Origin: Intrasporangium calvum DSM 43043
Lineage (GTDB): Bacteria; Actinomycetota; Actinomycetes; Actinomycetales; Dermatophilaceae
Length of the DNA stretch: 64,000 nucleotides
Direction: 5' to 3'
Assembly (NCBI RefSeq): GCF_000184685.1
Contig: NC_014830.1
Span: 3,038,001-3,102,000, forward strand
Shown one piece after another: positions 54,099 to 62,483 of the stretch. The position numbers and the translations under genes were made by a program. Each line of letters begins with the position of its first letter. Positions within the stretch are counted from its first letter, which is position 1. The notes beneath the pieces were generated by a model, which saw only the letters and a list, made by a program, of their open reading frames with translations, did not search any database and was not told the DNA's origin.

Positions 54099-55309
54099 CG
54101 GGCACCTCCCAGCAGCCCGCCGAGCGTGGGGTCCGCGCCCCTGACGTCGACGAGTCCACCCGGCTGCGGCTCCCCGCGAAGGGTGCTGCCCTCGGGGACC
54201 GCGGACAACTGGGGCAGCCGGGGCTCGACGGCCCGCTTGAGGTCGTCGCACAGTCCCGAGTTCCCGGTGCCGGTCGGCCCGGTGAGGATCGAGCAGACGA
54301 GCAGGAGGGGGTCGTCCAGGCCCTTGGCATTGTTGCGCGTGTCGAGGGTTCCGGTCTGCGGATGGTAGGCGTGCGAGAGGTTGGTCAGCGCGACGGGTGC
54401 GTTCTCGAGCGCCTCGGCGAGCGCCTGCCGCTGCGTGACGAGCGACGACGTCACCGAGACCAGCCCGTCGACGTCGGCCTTGACCAGGCTCCGGTTGTCC
54501 TTGACGAAGGTCGAGACCTCGTCCAGGGCCACGCCGAGGTTCTCGAGGGCGCCCCGGAGGTTGTCGCGCTCCTCGCGGAGCTGGAGCGCGACGGTCGCGA
54601 GGTCCGAGTTGAGCCGCCGCACGGCCGCGTTGTTGTCGGCGAGCATGGTCGTGAAGGTCTGGAGGTTCTGCACCGTCCCGAAGAGATCCCCCTTGTGGTC
54701 GGCGAGGGTGGTGACCGCCCTGGAGAGGTCCCGGACGGTCTGGTTGAGGCGGGCTCCGTTGCCGTCGAGGTTCGCGGCGGACGTCTCGAGCAGGGCGCTC
54801 AGGGCGCCGTCCTTGTTGGCGCCGTCCGGCCCGAGGGCGACCATGAGGTCGTCGAGGCTCTGCGAGACCCGGTCCAGCTCGACGGGGACCGCGGTGCGGG
54901 ACAAGGGGATTCGGGCCCCGTCGGCCATCGCCGGCCCCGCCGTCCACACCGGCAGCAGCTGGACGTAGCGGTCGGACACGAGCGAGGGCGCGACGATGGC
55001 GGCCCTCGCGTCGGCGGGGATGCGGTGTCGCGAGTCCACCGAGAAGGTCACTCGAACGTGTCGACCCTGGGGCTCGACCACGTCGACCTGTCCGACCTTG
55101 ACGCCGAGGATCCGGACGTCGGAGCCGGGATAGAGCCCGACGGCGCGGGTGAAGTCGGCGGAGATCGTCGTCGGGGCGCCGCTCGGCCAGAACGCGACCG
55201 CCCCCGCGACGAGGCCGAGCAGGAGCAGTCCTGCCGCGACCGTGGCGAGCAGTCGGCTGGACAGGGCGCCGAGGTCGGGGACCCGTGGGGGTCGGTGACG
55301 GCCGGGCAT
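54095..55309 (-). CDS. mceD: MceD subunit
   Basis: Fourth Mce protein, 404 residues. One membrane segment (LLATVAAGLLLLGLVAGAVA) is followed by the MlaD domain with YPGSDVRILGVKVGQVDVVE and SLVSDRYVQLLPVW. The central helix runs to about 300 and the tail is Pro-rich. It overlaps mceC by 1 base and mceE by 4 bases, so all are read from one transcript. Confidence 0.93.
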   Translation of the reverse strand: MPGRHRPPRVPDLGALSSRLLATVAAGLLLLGLVAGAVAFWPSGAPTTISADFTRAVGLYPGSDVRILGVKVGQVDVVEPQGRHVRVTFSVDSRHRIPADARAAIVAPSLVSDRYVQLLPVWTAGPAMADGARIPLSRTAVPVELDRVSQSLDDLMVALGPDGANKDGALSALLETSAANLDGNGARLNQTVRDLSRAVTTLADHKGDLFGTVQNLQTFTTMLADNNAAVRRLNSDLATVALQLREERDNLRGALENLGVALDEVSTFVKDNRSLVKADVDGLVSVTSSLVTQRQALAEALENAPVALTNLSHAYHPQTGTLDTRNNAKGLDDPLLLVCSILTGPTGTGNSGLCDDLKRAVEPRLPQLSAVPEGSTLRGEPQPGGLVDVRGADPTLGGLLGGAR

Positions 55310-56364
55310 CAGCGGCCTCCTCCTGTGGCGTCTGGTGTTCCGGCGTCAGGCGGCACGAGGTCAGGCAGGTCGGTCCCGGGTGCCGCCAGGCCGACGGCGC
55401 CGACGGGGACGACGAGGTTGGCGACCCACGTGTCGAACCACCGGCCGGTGCCGAGGGTGTTCGCGTAGACGCGCGTGAACGGTGCCATCAGGGAGATGGT
55501 CCGCTGGAGCGCGGTGTCGTGCTTCTGGAGCATGTCCAGCGTCGTGTGCAGCTCACGGAGCGCCGGACCGAGCTGTGCGCGGTTGTCCCGGACGAGCCCG
55601 GTGAGCTGCTGGGCGAGCGCCGAGGTGTTGGTGAAGAGGGTGCGGATGTCCTGTCGCCGTCTGGCGAGCTCCACCATGAGCAGGTCGGCGTCCTCGATGA
55701 GCGACTGGAGCTGGTCGGTCCGGGACGCGACGAGGCCCGTGACGCCCTCGGTGCGGTCGAGCAGCCGGCCGAGCTGCTCGTCGCGCCCGGCGATGGTCCG
55801 GGAGAGCCGGGAGAGCCCGTCGAGGGTGGTCCTGACGTGCTCGGGGCTGTCCTTGAACTCGGTTGCGAGCACGGTCAGGGACTCGGCGAGGGCATCCGTG
55901 TCGATCCGTTCGGTGGTCGTCGTCAGGTCCTGGAAGGCCGTGATGACGTCGTACGAGCTCACCGTGCGCGCCAACGGGATCTGGGTGCCGGACTCCAGCT
56001 GGCCCGGGCCCTCCGGTTCGAGCGCGAGGTACTTCTCCCCGAGGATGGTCTTCATCCGGACCGCTGCTCGGGTCGTGGGACCGAAGGGGGCGTCCTCGGT
56101 GATGACGAAGTCGACTCGCACGTGGCCTGCCTCGAGGTCGACCCCGGTGACCTTCCCGACCTTAACGCCCGCGATGCGCACGTCGTCGTCGGGCTTGATC
56201 CCGCCGGCCTCAGTGAAGGCCGCGCTGAACGGGGTGCCGCCACCGATGAGGGGCAGGCTCGCGGCGTTGAAGGCGAGGACGAGCAGCAGGGCGATGACGA
56301 CGAGCCCGGCCAGGCCGATGGGCACGGGGTTGCGCTCCCGGAAGGGGATGGACCGGCGACTCAT
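55309..56364 (-). CDS. mceC: MceC subunit
   Basis: Third Mce protein, 351 residues. The ATG at 56364 overlaps the mceB stop (ATGA). A membrane segment (PIGLAGLVVIALLLVLAFNA) precedes the MlaD domain (KPDDDVRIAGVKVGKVTGVD, MKTILGEKYLALEPEG). A helical region with repeated heptads follows. The C-terminus is Pro/Gly-rich. Confidence 0.93.
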   Translation of the reverse strand: MSRRSIPFRERNPVPIGLAGLVVIALLLVLAFNAASLPLIGGGTPFSAAFTEAGGIKPDDDVRIAGVKVGKVTGVDLEAGHVRVDFVITEDAPFGPTTRAAVRMKTILGEKYLALEPEGPGQLESGTQIPLARTVSSYDVITAFQDLTTTTERIDTDALAESLTVLATEFKDSPEHVRTTLDGLSRLSRTIAGRDEQLGRLLDRTEGVTGLVASRTDQLQSLIEDADLLMVELARRRQDIRTLFTNTSALAQQLTGLVRDNRAQLGPALRELHTTLDMLQKHDTALQRTISLMAPFTRVYANTLGTGRWFDTWVANLVVPVGAVGLAAPGTDLPDLVPPDAGTPDATGGGR

Positions 56365-57377
56365 GAGCACCTCTCGGCGGCAACGGTGTAGCGGGGGCTG
56401 ACCCCGGGCAGGATGGGGCCCTTGGTGTCGAACTGGCAGAGGTAGAAGTTGAACCAGGACCCGTAGGTCGCGGTCCGGGTCAGCGTCTCCAGGCGCCCCG
56501 GCACGGTGGTGATGAACGACTCGAACTCACGGACGTTCGCAGGCTTGTTGAGCGTCGCGGCGAGGGTGCGCAGCTGGGCGACGTCCTCCTTGATGAGGGG
56601 ACGGGTCGTCACGAGCAGGTCCGCGGTCTCGGCGGACAGGTCGTTGATCCCGGACAGGGTGCGACCGATGGCAGCGCGGTCCTCGGCCAGCCCGCTGGTG
56701 AAGCGCTGGAGCTGGTCGATGAGGGAAAGGAGCTGGTCGTCGTGGGCCTCGACCGTGCCGAGCACGGCCGTGAGGTTGTCGATGGTCCGGCCGATGACGG
56801 CGTCCCGGTCGGCGATCGTCGAGGTGAGCGAGGCCGTGCGCGCGAGGAGCTCGTCGATGTCGCCGCCCTCACCCTGCAGGGTCTGGACGATGAGCCCGGA
56901 CAGCTCGTTGACGTCCTGCGGGGACAACGCGGCGAAGAGGGGCTTGAAGCCGTTGAAGAGGGCGGTGAGGTCGAGGGCGGGGTGGGTCCGTTCGCGGGGG
57001 ATGGTCGCCCCGTCCGCGAGTGCCGTTGCGCCACCGGCGCCCGGTGCCAGGGCGAGGTAGCGCTGGCCCACGAGGTTGCGGTACTTCAGCGTCGCCTCGG
57101 TGCCGCGGGTGAGGACCGACGACGTGAGCACCGTGAACTCGACGACGGCGCTGGCCCGGTCCGCACCGACGCGCACCCCGGTGATCTCACCGACCCGCAC
57201 CCCGGCGATCCGCACGTCCTGGCCGGGCAGCACGCCGGTGGCGTCGCTGAAGACGGCCCGGTAGGTGGCCTTCGAGCCCACCTGGACGTTGGCGATCGTG
57301 AGGGCGAGGATGCTCGTCGACAACACCGTCACCGCGGCGAAGAGGACGAGCTTGACGAGGCTCCCTGCCGTCCTCAT
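56361..57377 (-). CDS. mceB: MceB subunit
   Basis: Second Mce protein, 338 residues. N-terminal membrane anchor (KLVLFAAVTVLSTSILALTI), MlaD domain with LPGQDVRIAGVRVGEITGVR and LKYRNLVGQRYLALAPGAGG. The coiled helical part (residues 130-290) includes RTIDNLTAVLGTVEAHDDQL. It overlaps mceA by 4 bp. Confidence 0.93.
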   Translation of the reverse strand: MRTAGSLVKLVLFAAVTVLSTSILALTIANVQVGSKATYRAVFSDATGVLPGQDVRIAGVRVGEITGVRVGADRASAVVEFTVLTSSVLTRGTEATLKYRNLVGQRYLALAPGAGGATALADGATIPRERTHPALDLTALFNGFKPLFAALSPQDVNELSGLIVQTLQGEGGDIDELLARTASLTSTIADRDAVIGRTIDNLTAVLGTVEAHDDQLLSLIDQLQRFTSGLAEDRAAIGRTLSGINDLSAETADLLVTTRPLIKEDVAQLRTLAATLNKPANVREFESFITTVPGRLETLTRTATYGSWFNFYLCQFDTKGPILPGVSPRYTVAAERCS

Positions 57378-58732
57378 CGGTTACTCACCACCGTGCCGCG
57401 CAGGACGGGGCCGGCGAGCAGGGTCCGGATGCCGCTGGGCTCGCTCTGGCTGTCAGGGGCGAGCAGCGCGTCCACCAGCTGCTGCTCCTCCGCCGTTCCT
57501 GCCGTCCCGCTGTCGGCGGGCCCGCCCGTGACGAAGCCCGAGGGGACGGCGGTGAGCCCCGGTGCGAGGGAGTGTTCTCGCGCTGGATCCGCCCCGTCCC
57601 GCGAGGGTGGTGGCTGGTGCGGGTTCGCTTGGGAACCGGGCGGGTTGGGCAGCGTGGCGCAGTCGGGCCCGGACTTGGGCAGCCACCGGGGCTCCTCGCC
57701 CACCGTGTAGGCATCGCGCGGCGGCACCACTTCGAGCGTGATGTGGAGTCGTCCCTCGGCGAAGGCTCCCTCGATCCGCGGGATCCAGCGCGCGAGACCC
57801 TGGCTGAAGCAGGGGTAGATCGGCGAGTAGCGGGCGAGCAGCTCGTTCGTCGGCCGGGTGACCTGGCCGACCTGGATGATGCGCCGCTCGTTGTCCCGGA
57901 GGAAGCCGGCCAGCGTCTGTGCGAAGCCGGCGGTGCCGACGAGGAACCCGGCCAGCTGCTGGTCCTTGTCGACGACGGTCCGGTTCGTGACGCGGAGCGC
58001 CTCGACCATCCGGAACAGGTCCGGGCTGACCTCGTCGTACGTGTCGAGCGTGTCCGCCAGCAGGCCGAGGTCCTCCTGGATGGCGGGGAGCGTGGGGTTG
58101 ATCTGCTTGAGGTAGCCGTCGAGGACCTCGACGTGCTCACCGATGGCCTCGCCGCGTCCCTCGAGGGCCGTCGAGAGGGCGCCCAGTGCGGTCGCGAGCT
58201 TGGCGGGGTGGACCGTCTGGAGCAGCGGGTGGAGGTGGTCGAGGACCGTCTCCAGCTCGATGGCCACCCGGGCGCGGTCCTGCCCGATCACGGCACCCTC
58301 GGCGATGGCCGCTCGCTCCGACCCCTCGACGCCGGCTCGGTCCGCCGGCGGGACGAGGTCGACGTAGCGCTCGCCGAAGAGGGTCTTGGGCAGCAGCCGG
58401 GCGCTCACGTCGGCAGGGATCTGCGAGGCCTGCTCGGGATCCAGGGCCAGCCCGAGCCGGGCTCCCTGCTGGGTCGCCTCGATGGTGCGCACCTCCCCGA
58501 CGACCAGGCCACGGAGCTTGACGTCGGCGTGCTCCTGGAGCTGGCTGCCGAGGCGGTTCGTCTCGAGCGTGACGAGGACCACCGGGGTGAACCGCTTCTG
58601 GTAGGAGGCCACGGCCAGGCTGACGAGGAGGGCGAGGACGACCAGGAAGACCACCCCGTACGCCTTGAGCCCGATTCGCCAGCGGGTGTGCTGCGTCAGG
58701 GGGCCCGCAGCGATCCCCTTGGTGGTGCTCAT
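57374..58732 (-). CDS. mceA: MceA subunit
   Basis: First Mce protein, 452 residues. One membrane segment (AYGVVFLVVLALLVSLAVAS), MlaD domain about 50-130 (HADVKLRGLVVGEVRTIEAT, LLPKTLFGERYVDLVPP), helical part to about 300, and a long Pro/Gly-rich tail. A one-base variant of the repeat at 57427-57437 lies near the end of the gene and encodes SEPSGIR. It overlaps yrbEB by 4 bp. Confidence 0.93.
   Translation of the reverse strand: MSTTKGIAAGPLTQHTRWRIGLKAYGVVFLVVLALLVSLAVASYQKRFTPVVLVTLETNRLGSQLQEHADVKLRGLVVGEVRTIEATQQGARLGLALDPEQASQIPADVSARLLPKTLFGERYVDLVPPADRAGVEGSERAAIAEGAVIGQDRARVAIELETVLDHLHPLLQTVHPAKLATALGALSTALEGRGEAIGEHVEVLDGYLKQINPTLPAIQEDLGLLADTLDTYDEVSPDLFRMVEALRVTNRTVVDKDQQLAGFLVGTAGFAQTLAGFLRDNERRIIQVGQVTRPTNELLARYSPIYPCFSQGLARWIPRIEGAFAEGRLHITLEVVPPRDAYTVGEEPRWLPKSGPDCATLPNPPGSQANPHQPPPSRDGADPAREHSLAPGLTAVPSGFVTGGPADSGTAGTAEEQQLVDALLAPDSQSEPSGIRTLLAGPVLRGTVVSNR
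57427..57437 (+). repeat. GTATGCCGCTG repeat, variant copy in mceA
   Basis: GGATGCCGCTG followed by GGCTCG, one base from the core, inside the 3' part of mceA. Confidence 0.6.
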
Positions 58733-59577
58733 CCGGCGAGCCGAACGCTCGTCGTCGCGCCCCAGATGGCCAGGGAGAGGAAGAAGTCGACGACGTTGAT
58801 CGCGACGATGGACGTCCGGACCGCGGTCCCGACGGCGACGCCCACCCCCGCGGGACCGCCGGACGCGGTGTAGCCGTAGTAGCAGTGGATGAGGATGATG
58901 ACGACCGCGAAGACCATCACCTTCCCGAACGACCAGAAGATGTCACCCGGGGGCAGGAAGAGGTGGAAGTAGTGGTCGTAGGTGCCCTCGGACTGCCCGA
59001 AGTACGTCGTCGCGATGAACCGCGTCGCAGCGTACGAGCTGAGCAGTCCGATGACGTAGAGCGGGACGACGGCGACGAAGCCGGCGATCATCCGGGTCGT
59101 CACGAGGTAGGGCAGGGACGGCACGCCCATCACCTCGAGGGCGTCGACCTCCTCGGAGATCCGCATCGCCCCGAGCTGCGCGGTGAAGCCGCAGCCGACC
59201 GTCGCCGCCAGGGCGAGTCCGGCGACGAGCGGGGCGATCTCGCGCGTGTTGAAGTAGGCGGAGAAGAAGCCGGTGAAGGCACCCGTCCCGAGCTGCTCCA
59301 GCGCCGAGTACCCCTGGAGGCCGACCTCGGTGCCGGTGAAGAAGGCCATGAAGGCGATGACTCCGACCGTGCCGCCGATGACGGACAGGGCCCCGGTCCC
59401 CAGCGAGACCTCGGCAAGCAGCCGCACGACCTCCTTCTTGTAGCGCCGGACCGTCCGTCCGCTCCAGGCGAGCGACCGCACATAGAAGCGCATCTGCGCC
59501 CCGAGCGACTCGAGGCCACGGCCGGGCCGGCCGGCGAGCCGGGCCAGCGGACGGGAGACTGCCTGAACGGGACTCAT
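58729..59577 (-). CDS. yrbEB: YrbE-type permease, second (MlaE family)
   Basis: Integral membrane partner of the Mce complex, 282 residues, about six membrane segments. MSPVQAVSRPLARLAGRPGR, GFTAQLGAMRISEEVDALEV and MGVPSLPYLVTTRMIAGFVA are the conserved MlaE block that contacts the ATPase. The ATG at 59577 with AGGTGG upstream is preferred over the GTG at 59586. It starts 9 bp after yrbEA and overlaps mceA by 4 bp. Confidence 0.94.
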   Translation of the reverse strand: MSPVQAVSRPLARLAGRPGRGLESLGAQMRFYVRSLAWSGRTVRRYKKEVVRLLAEVSLGTGALSVIGGTVGVIAFMAFFTGTEVGLQGYSALEQLGTGAFTGFFSAYFNTREIAPLVAGLALAATVGCGFTAQLGAMRISEEVDALEVMGVPSLPYLVTTRMIAGFVAVVPLYVIGLLSSYAATRFIATTYFGQSEGTYDHYFHLFLPPGDIFWSFGKVMVFAVVIILIHCYYGYTASGGPAGVGVAVGTAVRTSIVAINVVDFFLSLAIWGATTSVRLAG

Positions 59578-59586
59578 CGCGGCCAC

Positions 59587-60357
59587 CTAGAGCTTCTGCG
59601 GGACGACCTGGAAGTACACGGCCGTGATGACGAAGTTGACGACGAACAGCAACATGAAGGTGATGACGACGCTCTGGTTGACGGCGTCCCCGACCCCCTT
59701 GGGTCCCCCACCCGCGGTCAGGCCCTTGTGGGCCGCGACGATGCCGGCGATGGCGCCGAAGACGAGCGCCTTGAGCTCACCGGCCCAGAGGTCCGGCAGC
59801 TGCGCCATGGCCGTGAACGACGCGATGTAGGCGCCGGGCGTGCCACCTTGGACGATGACGTTGAAGACGTACCCGCCGACGACTCCCACGACGGAGACGA
59901 GGCCGTTGAGCAGGACCGCGACGAGCATCGAGGCGAGGACCCGCGGCACGACGAGCCGCTGGATCGGACTGATGCCGAGGACCTCCATCGCGTCGATCTC
60001 CTCACGGATCTTGCGCGAACCGAGGTCGGCACAGATCGCCGAGCCCCCCGCACCGGCGATGAGCAGCGCCGTGACGATCGGCGAGGCCTCCCGGAGCACG
60101 GCGAGGACCGACGCGGCGCCGGTGTAGGACTGTGCGCCGAGCTGGCGCGTCAGCGTCCCGAGCTGGAGCGCGATGACGGCCCCGAACGGGATCGAGACCA
60201 ACGCCGTCGGCAGGATCGTGACGCTCGCGAGGAACCAGGACTGCTGGATGAACTCCTTGACCTGGAACGGTCGCCGCGGCAGCGCGCGCAGGACGTCGAG
60301 GGCCAGGGCGAAGAGCGAGCCGGACTGCCGGAGCACACCGGTGACGGGGGTCGCCAT
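59587..60357 (-). CDS. yrbEA: YrbE-type permease, first (MlaE family)
   Basis: Membrane subunit, 256 residues, about six membrane segments. GSAICADLGSRKIREEIDAM and EVLGISPIQRLVVPRVLASM form the coupling helix to the ATPase; PQKL ends the protein. The ATG at 60357 overlaps the ATPase stop by 1 base (TGATG). Together with yrbEB and the ATPase it makes the inner-membrane engine of the Mce importer. Confidence 0.94.
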   Translation of the reverse strand: MATPVTGVLRQSGSLFALALDVLRALPRRPFQVKEFIQQSWFLASVTILPTALVSIPFGAVIALQLGTLTRQLGAQSYTGAASVLAVLREASPIVTALLIAGAGGSAICADLGSRKIREEIDAMEVLGISPIQRLVVPRVLASMLVAVLLNGLVSVVGVVGGYVFNVIVQGGTPGAYIASFTAMAQLPDLWAGELKALVFGAIAGIVAAHKGLTAGGGPKGVGDAVNQSVVITFMLLFVVNFVITAVYFQVVPQKL

Positions 60358-61361
60358 CAGCCCACCTCGCCGGAGCGGGAGGCCAGGGCTCCAGCGGGAG
60401 CGAGCCCGGCGGCATACGGGATGGCGTGGTCCGCGGAGGCGAAGGAGCCGGGGGGCGGGGTCACCGCGTGCGTGCGGCACCACTCGCCCGGCTCTCGCTG
60501 GGCGCGGCGGCGGAGGCCGTTGCTCGGGGACAGCTGGAGCGGGATCGGCGGCAGTGGCGGCAGCTCCTGACCGGACTCCGCGGCGAGCTCGTCGGCGTCC
60601 TTCTCCTCGGACATGCCGATCGGGCCGACGGTCTGCGCGTTGAGGAACTGGCGCACCACCGGCTCCTCCGATGACAGGAGCATCTCCCGCGGCCCGAACA
60701 TCGCCAGGTGGCGGTGGTAGAGCAGGCCGATGTTGTCGGGCACCGTCCGCGCGGTGTTGATGTCGTGCGTGACGATGAGGAACGTCGCATCGATCTGGGC
60801 GTTGAGGTCGATGAAGAGCTGGTTGATGTAGGACGTGCGCACCGGGTCGAGCCCCGAGTCCGGCTCGTCGATGAGCAGGATCTCCGGGTCGAGCACGAGG
60901 GCCCGCGCGAGTCCGGCCCGCTTGCGCATCCCCCCGGAGATCTCACCGGGCAGCTTGCGCTCGGCGCCGGTCAGGCCGACGAGGTCCATCTTCTCCATGA
61001 CGATGCGCCGGACGTCTGACTCGGCCTTCTTCGTGTGCTCGCGGAGCGGGAACGCGACGTTGTCGAAGAGGTTCATCGAGCCGAAGAGCGCGCCGTCCTG
61101 GAAGAGCACGCCGAAGAGCTTGCGGATCTCGTAGAGGTCGTGTTCGCGCAGCCGAGGGACGTCCTGGCCCCCGACGACGATCGAGCCGGCATCCGGCTTG
61201 AGCAGCCCCACGAGCGTCTTGAGGAACACCGACTTGCCGGTCCCCGAGGGGCCGAGCATGACGGAGATCTCCCCCGCAGGGATCGTCAGCGTCACGTCCC
61301 GCCAGATCGTCTGCGAGCCGAAGGTCTTGGTCAGGCCCGTGACCGCGATCTCCACACCCAT
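60357..61361 (-). CDS. mkl: Mce-associated ABC ATPase (Mkl/MceG)
   Basis: Energises Mce lipid import. The 334-residue protein has GPSGTGKSVFLKTLVGLLKP (Walker A), GEISGGMRKRAGLARALVLD (signature) and ILLIDEPDSGLDPVRTSYIN (Walker B). The C-terminal extension (about 255-334) is longer than a plain MlaF and resembles the extra tail of mycobacterial MceG (VGPIGMSEEKDADELAAESG). Its last 20 residues (PYAAGLAPAGALASRS) are encoded by a GTATGCCGCTG repeat. It is first in the mce operon. Confidence 0.94.
   Translation of the reverse strand: MGVEIAVTGLTKTFGSQTIWRDVTLTIPAGEISVMLGPSGTGKSVFLKTLVGLLKPDAGSIVVGGQDVPRLREHDLYEIRKLFGVLFQDGALFGSMNLFDNVAFPLREHTKKAESDVRRIVMEKMDLVGLTGAERKLPGEISGGMRKRAGLARALVLDPEILLIDEPDSGLDPVRTSYINQLFIDLNAQIDATFLIVTHDINTARTVPDNIGLLYHRHLAMFGPREMLLSSEEPVVRQFLNAQTVGPIGMSEEKDADELAAESGQELPPLPPIPLQLSPSNGLRRRAQREPGEWCRTHAVTPPPGSFASADHAIPYAAGLAPAGALASRSGEVG
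60407..60417 (-). repeat. GTATGCCGCTG repeat, variant copy in mkl
   Basis: CGGCGGCATAC, one base from the minus-strand core, with the GGGCTCG flank on the minus strand. It encodes part of PYAAGLAP at the end of mkl. Confidence 0.65.
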
Positions 61362-61421
61362 GTGGCACCTACCGTTTCCGACCGTCTCGACTCGGTCACG
61401 GGGAAAACGAGGTGCGGGCCC

Positions 61422-61440
61422 GGAGGTTACGGGAGGTTAC
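61422..61440. promoter_or_regulatory. Direct repeat upstream of the mce operon
   Basis: GGAGGTTAC twice, separated by one base (61422-61430 and 61432-61440), about 60-80 bp upstream of the mkl start. It is a candidate operator; no regulator gene lies next to it. Confidence 0.45.
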
Positions 61441-61454
61441 CGACGAGTTCAGCC

Positions 61455-61465
61455 GTATGCCGCCG
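61455..61465 (+). repeat. GTATGCCGCTG repeat, variant copy
   Basis: GTATGCCGCCG followed by GGCCGGG, one base from the core, between mkl and the LysR-type gene. Confidence 0.55.
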
Positions 61466-61512
61466 GGCCGGGTCCGCGCCCAGGCTGCGGTCCCAGCCCT
61501 CCCGCCCACCCC

Positions 61513-61533
61513 GTCGAGTGCGCACTTCGTGCC
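61513..61533 (+). repeat. Single arm of the TCGAGTGTGCACTTCGTG repeat family
   Basis: TCGAGTGCGCACTTCGTG, one base from the family arm, directly after the LysR-type gene's stop codon. The second arm found at 11.05 and 48.5 kb is missing here. Confidence 0.6.
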
Positions 61534-61534
61534 A

Positions 61535-62413
61535 TCAGCCCTGGTGCAGCTGGGCCGCGGCGGCAGCCACGACCGCTGCCGTGACCGCGTCGAGGGCGGG
61601 CGACGAGAGCTTCCACGCCTGCCAGAAGAGCTCGACGCGATCCGTGCGCCTCGGGTCGAGGTTGACCAGGAGGTCCCGGGGATCCTGCAGGTCCGGGACC
61701 ATGCCCCAGCCGACGCCGTGGCGAATGGCCGCGACGAACTGGCTGGAGTCGGGCACGAACGTCGCGGGCGGCTCCGCGCCGGGCGCCACGGAGTCGAGGA
61801 CGGTGCGCTGCATCCGGTCCTTGCGGTCGAAGTGGACGACCGGTGCCGCGGCGAGAGCGTCTGGGCTCGCTCCGTCCGGGAACCACTGGCGAACGAAGGA
61901 CCTCGCGGCCTTGGCCCGGTAGACCATCGTCCCGAGGCGACGGGCCCGGCAACCCTGGACCGGCGTGGGCTCGGTCGTGACCGCCGCCATGACCTCACCC
62001 GTGCGCAGGAGGTCCGCGGTGACGTGCTCGTCGTCGCGACGCACCTCGAGGTCGACCAGTCCGGTGCCGGCGATCGCCGCCAGCGCCTCGGGGAACCACG
62101 TGGCGATGGAGTCCGCATTGACGACGATGGGCAGGCGCACGCGCGGCCGGGAGCCTGCCGCGGGTGACCGGAGGTCTGACCAGGCCTCGTCGGCGAGGTG
62201 CAGCAGCTGACGGGCGCTGCGCAGCAACGCAGCGCCGCGCTCCGTGGGCCGGACCGGCCGGGACCGCTGGACGAGGACGGACCCGGCGCTCACCTCCAGC
62301 GCCTTGATCCGCTGGCTCACGGCGCTCGGCGTGATGTGCAGGGCCGCGGCGGCGGCCTCGAACGTCCCATGGTCGACGACCGTGACGAGGGCGCGCAGCT
62401 GGTCGAGTTCCAT
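61535..62413 (-). CDS. lysG: LysR-family regulator, ArgP/LysG type
   Basis: A 292-residue LysR-type regulator. The N-terminal winged helix is MELDQLRALVTVVDHGTFEA followed by ALHITPSAVSQRIKALEVSA. The C-terminal effector domain follows. It lies divergent from a LysE-type exporter with a 70-bp gap, the arrangement of lysG-lysE and argP-argO. In those pairs the regulator activates the exporter when basic amino acids accumulate. The pairing is inferred from family and position. Confidence 0.88.
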   Translation of the reverse strand: MELDQLRALVTVVDHGTFEAAAAALHITPSAVSQRIKALEVSAGSVLVQRSRPVRPTERGAALLRSARQLLHLADEAWSDLRSPAAGSRPRVRLPIVVNADSIATWFPEALAAIAGTGLVDLEVRRDDEHVTADLLRTGEVMAAVTTEPTPVQGCRARRLGTMVYRAKAARSFVRQWFPDGASPDALAAAPVVHFDRKDRMQRTVLDSVAPGAEPPATFVPDSSQFVAAIRHGVGWGMVPDLQDPRDLLVNLDPRRTDRVELFWQAWKLSSPALDAVTAAVVAAAAAQLHQG

Positions 62414-62483
62414 GAAGCAACTCTAATGTTCCATGAGGAAGATGCGCTGGTCTTGACCAGGTTGCGGCCCTACCGTCGGACCC

